From: Trueperella bonasi
Lineage (GTDB): Bacteria; Actinomycetota; Actinomycetes; Actinomycetales; Actinomycetaceae
DNA: 64,000 nt
NCBI RefSeq assembly: GCF_030811535.1
Contig: NZ_JAUSQX010000001.1
Span: forward strand, 310,001 to 374,000
Direction of reading: 5' to 3'
Of the stretch, positions 33,532 through 39,626 are shown in pieces (the first letter of the stretch is position 1; the number at the start of each line of letters is the position of its first letter). The translations under genes and the position numbers were made by a program. A model generated the notes under the pieces. It searched no databases and was not told the DNA's origin. It saw nothing but the letters and a program-made list of their open reading frames with translations.

Positions 33532-35199
33532 TTAGGCGGTTTCGCGGTTGTTACGCTTTGCCGCGTACAAGCCGCCGCCGATCACGGCCGCGCCGAGCAG
33601 ACCGAAGATCGCAATACCTGCGCCACCGGTTGCTGGGAGCTTCGTCTTGACCGGGATGTTCACCACATCAACGCCAACTGCAAGGGACTGCACTTCCGTG
33701 TTGAGTTCCTGCACGGTTGTCGAAGTGGAGTAGCTGGTGAGCACGCCGTCCGCATCGTACTCGTACTTTGCTTCAGCCGTTGCGATGCCGGTGAGCTGCA
33801 CCTTTACCGGAATCGGATCGTGGCGGAGTTCGTAGTTATCCGGAGCCTTGGTTTCAACCAAGCAGTAGGACGTTACGTCTTTGTCAGCGCCGTTCTCGGC
33901 GTCGTTCACATGCAAACCGTCAATCACGATCTTGCCGTCATTGGCTCCGTCTGCTTCGTCAGTGAAGGTGGAAACGCCGTTCACCGAAATCGGCTGGCCA
34001 GTCACGGTTCCCTTACCAGCAGCATCAACGGTACATGAGTACACTTGGAACTCAGCTCCCGCGAGCGGTGCATTAGCTTCGTTGACCTTCGAAATCGTCA
34101 CCTTGCCCCATGCGGACGTGGTGGTGTTCGTCTTTTCCCAGCCCTCAGGCGTCGGAGGGGTGTCGGTGGGCTTGAGGGTGCCCTCGCCCACACCGGTGTT
34201 CTTGTACACGAGCGCTTGGTTAGGCACGACGCCGGAGGCCAGAACCTTCGCGTCGAAGGTCAGCACGGCCTGAGCCGAAGCATTGGCAGCCTTCGCAGCG
34301 TTCGCCTTGACCAAGCCATTTGGCAGCAGGATTACGGTGAGCTCGTCCTGGCCGCCCTCGCCGCCGTCCTTGATCCAGACCTTGAAGTCGCCCGTGCCGT
34401 CGCCGGTGTCCCGAGTAAGTTCGGTGTCGCCAACAGTCACCTTGACGTCAGCTTCCTTGCCGTTGATGTCCAGCTTCGGATCCACCTTGTCGTAGAAGCC
34501 GAAATCGTTGATCGTCTCGCCAGGGCCTGGAGCCGGAAGCGAAGCGGACACGGTAAACGTGATGTCGTCACCCACCTGCTTGTTGGCGTCAACAACAGCC
34601 TTCACGTTCTCATCAAGCGAGTTCTTCGGGTATACCCAAACGGCATACTTGTCACCTTCCGTCAGCCACGCATCTTCGTTAGCCGGATCGGTGGTTGGGA
34701 CGAACACGATCGACGGCGCGGCAGCCCTATAGGTCTTGCCATCCGCAGCCGTGCTGTTGGTTTCTACGAGGAGGTACGCGCCAACGTCAAGATTGTCGAA
34801 GTCGATCTGACCCTGAGCGTTGGTCTCCTTCACACCGGCAGGAACCTCGCTGGTCAGATTTTCAACGTCTGCCGCTAGCGTAGCCGCGTCCAGTGCTGCG
34901 GCGGCCTTCAGGCCGTCATTGGTCGAAAAGTCAACGCCTTTGATCTTCCGCAGCGTGAACTCGATTCCCTCAAGCGGCGTGGCGCCAGTAACCGTCTGCT
35001 GGGTGCCGTCAGCCGACTTCTTCCCAGCCGCGTCATCATACTTGGTCAGGTGGATAACACCCTTCTTGGCGGTGTCTACGATCTGCGCAGGCTTCGCAGT
35101 GGCCGTGACCATGCCATCGGCTGCATGGACTACCCCACCCGCAGCAAGCAACGCGGTGCTCGCCACAAGAAGCGCCGCAAACTTCTTCAATTTCCTCAT
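33532..35199 (-). CDS. Major pilin, SpaH/EbpB family, LPXTG-anchored
   Basis: Backbone subunit of the sortase-assembled pilus. 555 residues from the ATG at 35199, selected for its AGGAG ribosome site and signal peptide (KKFAALLVASTALLAAGGVVHA). An open frame upstream to 35352 runs through the promoter and poly-G tract and is not coding. Pilin motif WVYPKN at 188-193 supplies Lys192 for isopeptide linkage. Cna-B domains follow; the E-box is YCLVETKAPDNYEL at 445-458. The sorting signal LPATG is at 521-525, then a hydrophobic segment and KRNNRETA. First gene of the operon; expression is probably phase variable through the G tract at 35285-35297. Confidence 0.95.
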   Translation of the reverse strand: MRKLKKFAALLVASTALLAAGGVVHAADGMVTATAKPAQIVDTAKKGVIHLTKYDDAAGKKSADGTQQTVTGATPLEGIEFTLRKIKGVDFSTNDGLKAAAALDAATLAADVENLTSEVPAGVKETNAQGQIDFDNLDVGAYLLVETNSTAADGKTYRAAAPSIVFVPTTDPANEDAWLTEGDKYAVWVYPKNSLDENVKAVVDANKQVGDDITFTVSASLPAPGPGETINDFGFYDKVDPKLDINGKEADVKVTVGDTELTRDTGDGTGDFKVWIKDGGEGGQDELTVILLPNGLVKANAAKAANASAQAVLTFDAKVLASGVVPNQALVYKNTGVGEGTLKPTDTPPTPEGWEKTNTTTSAWGKVTISKVNEANAPLAGAEFQVYSCTVDAAGKGTVTGQPISVNGVSTFTDEADGANDGKIVIDGLHVNDAENGADKDVTSYCLVETKAPDNYELRHDPIPVKVQLTGIATAEAKYEYDADGVLTSYSTSTTVQELNTEVQSLAVGVDVVNIPVKTKLPATGGAGIAIFGLLGAAVIGGGLYAAKRNNRETA

Positions 35200-35274
35200 T
35201 GTGTCTCCTGTGCGTGCGAAGCCCAAAGGCTTTGCGATACTTAAACATGGGTTAATCGAACCCACACAGCCCAG

Positions 35275-35306
35275 ATTAAACGCTCCCCCCCCCCCCCGCT
35301 CGTCAA
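35275..35306 (-). promoter_or_regulatory. Pilus operon promoter with a 13-G tract in the spacer
   Basis: Read on the minus strand: -35 TTGACG (35306-35301), 20-bp spacer, -10 TTTAAT (35280-35275); both hexamers match consensus at five of six positions. Thirteen of the 20 spacer bases are one uninterrupted G run (35297-35285). The optimum spacing of about 17 bp would need ten G. Slippage in the tract would change promoter strength, as in known poly-G/poly-C spacer promoters of Neisseria porA and Bordetella fim genes. The tract is seen; switching is inferred. Confidence 0.75.
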
Positions 35307-35711
35307 TTTGCCGAAAAAGTCTGAGATTTTCACCGCGAAACTTCCGCTCCAATCACGAGTGCACAACCGGACTATTCCGTACCAAGACGCCGATATCTTG
35401 TTCACAGGCAGCAGTTACTAGGGCCGCTAACACGCCGCTTACCGCTAGGATGCTGCCCTGATTTCAACACATATTTCCGCCATCAGGGAGCCAGACAACC
35501 ACCTAAAAACTATTGCGCAACTTACCGTTTGCGCTACTCACGGTTCGCTATACCTCCAGCTATCTACGTCCCACAGGGCGGCCAGCTCTAATAAGATTCA
35601 TACTCTGGCTTCAGGCATTTCCTCATACTGAGCGTTGGGCGCAAGGAACACATTTCTAAGCGAGGGGCGCTCTTCGAAATGCAACGTGCGTCGCTCGGCG
35701 TGAAGCACAAG
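35307..35711. other. Gene-free stretch upstream of the pilus operon
   Basis: About 400 bp between the pilin promoter and the terminator of the decayed surface-protein gene. I see no credible coding frame, RNA gene or repeat here. It may hold regulatory sites for the pilus operon, but none is recognisable. Confidence 0.6.
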
Positions 35712-35744
35712 GTGGGAGCTCTCGGATCACCCGAGAGCTCCCAC
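35712..35744 (-). terminator. Terminator downstream of the decayed surface-protein gene
   Basis: A perfect 14-bp inverted repeat (35712-35725 and 35731-35744) with a 5-nt loop lies 46 bp after the original stop codon (35790-35792) of the pseudogene. On the minus strand the following sequence is CTTGTGCTTCA, with no real T-run. Confidence 0.6.
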
Positions 35745-35789
35745 AAGGGTAGGGCACCCTGAGGCTAGATTAACCTCGTCGGTTAGGCA

Positions 35790-37270
35790 TTAGTTCTGCC
35801 GCCTACGAACGAGCAGCAGACCAGCACCTACCATGCTCAGCCCGCCGGCCCGCTGCCACTAAAGTCAGCACGCTACCTCCGGTTAGCGGCAGCTTCTTTC
35901 GGGCCGCCGGTTTCACACCGCTAGATCCCTCAGTTGGCTACTCACCCGGCTTATCCGAAGGCCTTTCGCCCGGGCTATCCGAGCCCTAATCTGCAGGCTT
36001 TTCACTCGCCTGATCAGCCGGGTCGCCGTAAGGCTTACCGACCGGATCGTCATTCACGGCCGGCTCGTCGGATTCGCCCTCAACCACGAAGGTGATGTTC
36101 ACCTTCTGGCTCTTAAACTCGCCATCGCATTCTTGCCGAACCCCTCTACATCGATCACGTACGTACCTGGCTTCGTGAACACCCAATTATTGTGAATGTG
36201 GCAGGGCTGGTGTTTTCAATCTCCTGCGACCCCTCAGACGATCCAAACAGCGTCACATTGTTGGGAAAGTCAGAAACGAACGCCCACCACTTTCCGCCTT
36301 CAGGCGCCGAAACCGGGCTGACACGCAAATTCACTCCGTTCGGGAACGCCTCGGTAGGCATACGTTCGGTCGAGAATTCCGACCACACCAACCCTTCGAC
36401 CTGCGCCAGCGGCACCACCCAGAACACGGCACCCTGCTCGCCAAGGAAGTCATAGGAATCCTGAGTAAACACAGGCTGGCCCAATCCCGCCTCGCGCGCC
36501 TCCTCAGCACTTATCAGCCCGCGAATCTTCTTCGCGGACTCCCCAACCTTAAACGTCACGGCTTCCGGCTTGCGCAACACGGACTTTTGAGTGTGTTGGC
36601 AGGAATCGTCACCGATCACCATCACGACGTCGTCGCCGCTTTGCACCGGGCTAATATGCACGCGCCCACGATCAATCACCACAGCCTCATCAAGAATCTC
36701 AGGGGCATCCGGGGTCTCCTTCGCGCCCGGGCTACCCGGCTCCTCCGGCTTTGCGGGCTGGGTTGGCACAGCGGCCTGCTCGGGTGTACCAGGCTGCTCC
36801 GGTGTCGTTGGCTGTTCGGAAGCAACAAACTGTGCTGCCTCGGATACCTCCGCCGTATTCGGCGCCGTCACTTCCACAGCCGAACGGTAATCCACCGGCA
36901 CTTCGGTCAAATAGTAGCCATCGATGTAGAACACCGCTGTGCCCTGATCGGCCAATTTACCCGTGGCGAACTTCAGCGTGGAAAGGTTTGCATCGCCGTC
37001 GCGTTCACCACCCGTGAACGGAGCCACGCTGAACGACGGCGTAAACGACGCCGCATCCTCAGCCTTCGCCGCATCAAAAGCAACCTTCACACCACCGATA
37101 CCCTCAGCGCTCGGACGCTGCCCGCCCACCTGCCATACCAAGGTTTGCGGATCCAAGGCGATCAGCTCGCCGTCGTTCGAACGCGCCGTGGCACGGTAGG
37201 TGATCTCGTAACGGCCAGGGCGGGAGAACGTAGTCTAGTTATGCGTGTACGTTCCCGCATCAAAGAAGAT
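35790..37270 (-). pseudogene. Wrecked LPXTG surface-anchored protein gene (choice-of-anchor M / actinobacterial anchored-repeat type)
   Basis: Recognisable in order on the minus strand: FFDAGTYTHN then an in-frame TAG (37235-37237), TTFSRPGRYEITYRATA, an intact stretch 37156-36187 with a Pro-rich linker and NGVNLRVSPVSAPEGGKWWA, then HNNWVFTKPGTYVIDVEGF in a second frame. KSQKVNITFVVEGES follows after another shift, then two in-frame TAGs (35986-35988, 35938-35940), LPLTG near 35880, and a shifted anchor tail GLSMVGAGLLLVRRRQN ending at 35790. The repeated W-F-x-PG-x-Y signature is the actinobacterial surface-anchored domain found with metal ABC transporters. The 5' end is lost at the tmRNA-linked repeat. 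At least six lesions: not functional. Confidence 0.85.
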
Positions 37271-37289
37271 CGAACGCCATGCCAACACC

Positions 37290-37316
37290 CCTCCTCCCTT
37301 CCTTCCTTCCTTCCTC
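37290..37316. repeat. CCTT tetranucleotide microsatellite in a pyrimidine tract
   Basis: A pyrimidine-only stretch with at least four perfect CCTT units lies between the broken 5' end of the surface-protein gene and the right ssrA repeat. The matching left tract (28655-28692) is an imperfect CCTTC/CCGCC version. Such tracts slip easily and mark the junction. Confidence 0.7.
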
Positions 37317-37430
37317 CCGCGACACATACATAATTGCGGCGACGCATTATTTGCTAATAAATCTCTGGCGAGAACGAAGCAAGTATCGCGGGAGCAAGGC
37401 ATGGGTAGTAAAAGCGAGGCATGGGCAGCA

Positions 37431-37466
37431 AAAAGGGCGCCCACTTCGCATCAAAGTGAGCGCCCC
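37431..37466 (-). terminator. Terminator of tmRNA copy 2
   Basis: A 12-bp stem with one mismatch and a 7-nt loop seven bases past the tmRNA 3' end. On the minus strand it is followed by CTTTTTGCTG. Confidence 0.85.
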
Positions 37467-37472
37467 TTGCAG

Positions 37473-37844
37473 TGGAGATGGGGAGAATTGAACTCCCGTC
37501 CGACGATGCAAAACCCAAGACTTCTCCGGGTGCAGTCTGTTAAACGTTATTTTCAGCTCCAGCACTCACACAGACAAGTTGCTGACGAACATAGTCACCT
37601 TATGTCGATCACAGCCCGGCAACATTGCTGCGATCCAGTGGCTTCCTAGATGACGCCAGACATCTCACGCGAAAGCAACGTGAGGCTGACGGACTTTTAA
37701 AGGCGCTCGCGCTTAAGCAGCGAGGGCGAAGTCAGACTTCTGCTTGTTGGCAGTTATAGTTTGCAGAGAGTCGTTAAAGAGATGACTCTGCATCCTCTAC
37801 CCGCTTCCCTTCGGCAGTCACCGCCGTCGAAACCGATCATCCCC
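37473..37844 (-). ncRNA. ssrA: tmRNA (copy 2)
   Basis: 372 nt with the same ends, pseudoknot sequence and tRNA-like domain as copy 1. The tag frame at 37751-37713 encodes the same ANKQKSDFALAA peptide. Differences from copy 1 are few: for example TCACCTTATG for TTACCTAGTG, CGATCC for CGATTC, one extra T after GGACTTT, and GCAACGTG for GCAACGCG. None disrupts the acceptor stem or tag, so both copies look functional. This copy is nearer to smpB (47.1 kb). Confidence 0.95.
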
Positions 37845-37943
37845 GTATAAAGTTGTAAACCAACACCGCCCGAAGGCGTCTATACATACTACAACGGCAA
37901 TCGCGCCGCGTCTATTCCCATTCTGGCGCTCTGTCGCAACATG

Positions 37944-38009
37944 TGAGGGACGTTTGGCGCACGATCTTCGTATATAACAAGATCGGGCTGGAATCGTCTC
38001 CCAAATGTC
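37944..38009. repeat. 55-66 bp direct repeat, left copy (flanks the antitoxin-PIN module)
   Basis: The first 55 bp are identical to 38801-38855 and the next 11 nearly so. It contains a 7-bp inverted repeat CGATCTT/AAGATCG around a 10-nt loop. The two copies bracket the antitoxin-PIN toxin genes in direct orientation. Confidence 0.9.
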
Positions 38010-38037
38010 CAGCCAAGCGCCGATACCAGTTCTGCCT

Positions 38038-38451
38038 CTAATATGGCACGTTGGGGTCTAAGATCGGCAGGTTCGTTCTTCGAAAATCTTTGACGTTACG
38101 CGTTACTAGGGTGAGGTTATGGGTCATAGCAGTAGCTGCGATCAAGGCGTCCATTTCAGGCATTGGATCCGGGATATGAAGACGCGCCGCTTGCCGTGCA
38201 ACATCTTTATCAACAGGAACAATAGCTTCTTCGAAAGCAGGCATTACCTGGTCATCAAGCCATAAACGCAAATGACGTCCGGCTACTGGATCGCGTCTTT
38301 CGACGCTCAGAATTCCGCGTTCTAGTTCTAAAATCGTAATGACACTGATGGCCAGATCAAGTCTCGGCTGATTTGAAATCCAAGCTCGGAGAGCAGTTGC
38401 GTCTTTCTTTCGCGCATCACTCAGGACGTTTGTGTCCAATAAGTATCTCAC
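38038..38451 (-). CDS. PIN-domain toxin (VapC/FitB-like ribonuclease)
   Basis: 137-residue type II toxin expected to cleave RNA. The four acidic metal-binding residues of PIN domains are visible: Asp6 (LLDTNVLSD), Glu42 or Glu44 (ITILELERG), Asp101 (MPEMDALIAATA) and Asp122 (VTRNVKDF). Length is normal, so the toxin looks intact. Its start overlaps the antitoxin stop by 4 nt. It ends just inside the left 55-bp direct repeat. Confidence 0.93.
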   Translation of the reverse strand: MRYLLDTNVLSDARKKDATALRAWISNQPRLDLAISVITILELERGILSVERRDPVAGRHLRLWLDDQVMPAFEEAIVPVDKDVARQAARLHIPDPMPEMDALIAATAMTHNLTLVTRNVKDFRRTNLPILDPNVPY

Positions 38452-38699
38452 AAGCCGATATCCCTGACCTGTCGAATTTGACGTTCAGGTATCGGCAGCT
38501 CAATTGCATAATCTTGATCCTTCCAAAGGCGATCCCCCATCAGCTCCTTCTGGCCTTTGAGATGCTCGAAGTCCTCAATGGTTAAAAGGACATGGGAGGG
38601 AAGCCCATTATCTGTAATAGTCACCGGACCTTTTTCCGTAGCTCTTATCGCGGCCGTTAGATCTCTATCTATTTCACCACTGGTAAACGTTTGACTCAT
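38448..38699 (-). CDS. Phd/YefM-family antitoxin
   Basis: 83 residues from the ATG at 38699, which has AAAGGAGGG just upstream; a longer frame to 38726 is not needed. The N-terminal DNA-binding fold is seen in EIDRDLTAAIRATEKGPVTITDNG and HVLLTIEDFEHL. The C-terminal toxin-binding part is ELPIPERQIRQVRDIGL. It neutralises the PIN toxin encoded directly downstream and probably represses the operon. Confidence 0.9.
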   Translation of the reverse strand: MSQTFTSGEIDRDLTAAIRATEKGPVTITDNGLPSHVLLTIEDFEHLKGQKELMGDRLWKDQDYAIELPIPERQIRQVRDIGL

Positions 38700-38800
38700 G
38701 GGATCCCTCCTTTCAATTAAGGCCATCCTACAACTGGGACGTTGTCTTTAATAAGGTCAGATTTCCAATTATCCGACCATTGTAAATCGGCTATGAAATT

Positions 38801-38866
38801 TGAGGGACGTTTGGCGCACGATCTTCGTATATAACAAGATCGGGCTGGAATCGTCCTCCAAATGTC
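38801..38866. repeat. 55-66 bp direct repeat, right copy
   Basis: Second copy of the repeat at 37944-38009. It lies about 100 bp upstream of the antitoxin gene on one side and 125 bp upstream of parD on the other. Confidence 0.9.
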
Positions 38867-38990
38867 AGGTTAACTGCCGCGACCTACGAAAATCTGGCAC
38901 ACCAGCCACGCCGGAGCTTTCCAAAACAATTTATAGCCAGATGGACAACACCAACCGGACGCCACGCCATAGATTTTGGTAATATTTGGT

Positions 38991-39224
38991 ATGGCAAAAA
39001 ATACTTCAGTTAATCTCGATGAGCATTTCTCTTCGTTTATCGGCAATCAAATTGATAGCGGCCGCTATCAGAATGCCAGTGAGGTAATACGTGCGGGGCT
39101 TCGTCTTCTCGAAGATCGGGAGCTCGAATATTCGGCACTACGTCAGGCGCTAGAAGACGGAGAAAACAGTGGACCGGCCGAAACCTTCGACTTTGAGGGC
39201 TTTATTGCTAGGAAGCGAGGGTGA
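38991..39224 (+). CDS. parD: ParD-family antitoxin
   Basis: 77 residues from the ATG at 38991. Ribbon-helix-helix N-terminus NTSVNLDEHFSSFIGNQIDSG, then YQNASEVIRAGLRLLEDRE, the hallmark of ParD/CopG antitoxins, and an acidic toxin-binding tail (DGENSGPAETFDFEGFIARK). An extended -10, TGGTAATAT (38977-38985), ends six bases before the ATG and there is no Shine-Dalgarno, so the mRNA is probably leaderless. Overlaps parE by 4 nt. Confidence 0.92.
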   Translation: MAKNTSVNLDEHFSSFIGNQIDSGRYQNASEVIRAGLRLLEDRELEYSALRQALEDGENSGPAETFDFEGFIARKRG

Positions 39225-39517
39225 GTCAGTTCCGACTCACCCCAGCTGCCCAACGTGATTTATCCGCGATCTGGGATTACACCGAACGCAATTGGGGGCC
39301 TAATCAAGCAGAAGTTTACCTGCGACAGATCCAACGTACTTTAGAGCTGGTTTCCGAAAGGAATGAATTCGGACGCCGACGCCCTGACATCAATCGTGCT
39401 TACCGGAGCATCCCATCCGGCAGACACGTCATTTTCTACAAATGCTCAAATGGTGCGATAGAGGTGATTCGTATTTTGCATCAACGGATGGATCCACTGA
39501 GGCACTTAGATTCGTGA
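39221..39517 (+). CDS. parE: RelE/ParE-family toxin
   Basis: 98 residues starting at a GTG that overlaps the ParD stop. ParE-type features: FRLTPAAQRDLSAIWDYTERNWG, QAEVYLRQIQRTLELVSE, and the C-terminal YRSIPSGRHVIFYK and VIRILHQRMDP. ParE proteins of this type poison DNA gyrase; the fold alone cannot exclude RNA cleavage. Length is complete, so the module looks active. It ends 109 bp before gcvP. Confidence 0.92.
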   Translation: MSQFRLTPAAQRDLSAIWDYTERNWGPNQAEVYLRQIQRTLELVSERNEFGRRRPDINRAYRSIPSGRHVIFYKCSNGAIEVIRILHQRMDPLRHLDS

Positions 39518-39626
39518 GAAGGACAGCCGGGGCAAACCTAACGCGCACTATAGTTGATCTCGTGATCGGCACCTATCGCCAAAGAGCAAAGTAACTCATC
39601 GAGCAAGGGCAGTTCAGGAGACAACC

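Larger units (their letters stand above)
37309..37871. repeat. Right copy of the long direct repeat containing ssrA
   Basis: Matches 28684-29225 in the same orientation, with scattered substitutions, a 20-bp tandem duplication before the terminator and a one-base insertion within the tmRNA. Together the pair bounds the pilus island. Confidence 0.92.

Noticed and set aside
35200-35352. Fifty-one-residue extension of the major pilin
   Set aside because: It would translate the poly-G tract (as Gly) and the promoter and place the signal peptide internally.
28829-37844. tRNA genes suggested by the T-arm-like GGGAGTTCAATTCTCCC at both places
   Set aside because: They are the tRNA-like domains of the two tmRNA genes, with tag-coding frames upstream.
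28684-37871. Island as a typical integrase-borne genomic island or prophage
   Set aside because: No integrase, excisionase or phage gene is visible and the duplicated segment includes whole ssrA genes, far more than an att core.
37944-38866. CRISPR-like repeat pair
   Set aside because: Only two copies, 55 bp long, 857 bp apart with genes between; no array and no cas genes in the window.
39518-39626. Possible glycine riboswitch upstream of gcvP
   Set aside because: Fragments such as CGCCAAAGAGCAAA recall the motif, but the conserved GCCGAAGGAGCAA core, the closing stem and a tandem arrangement are missing in the 109 bp available.
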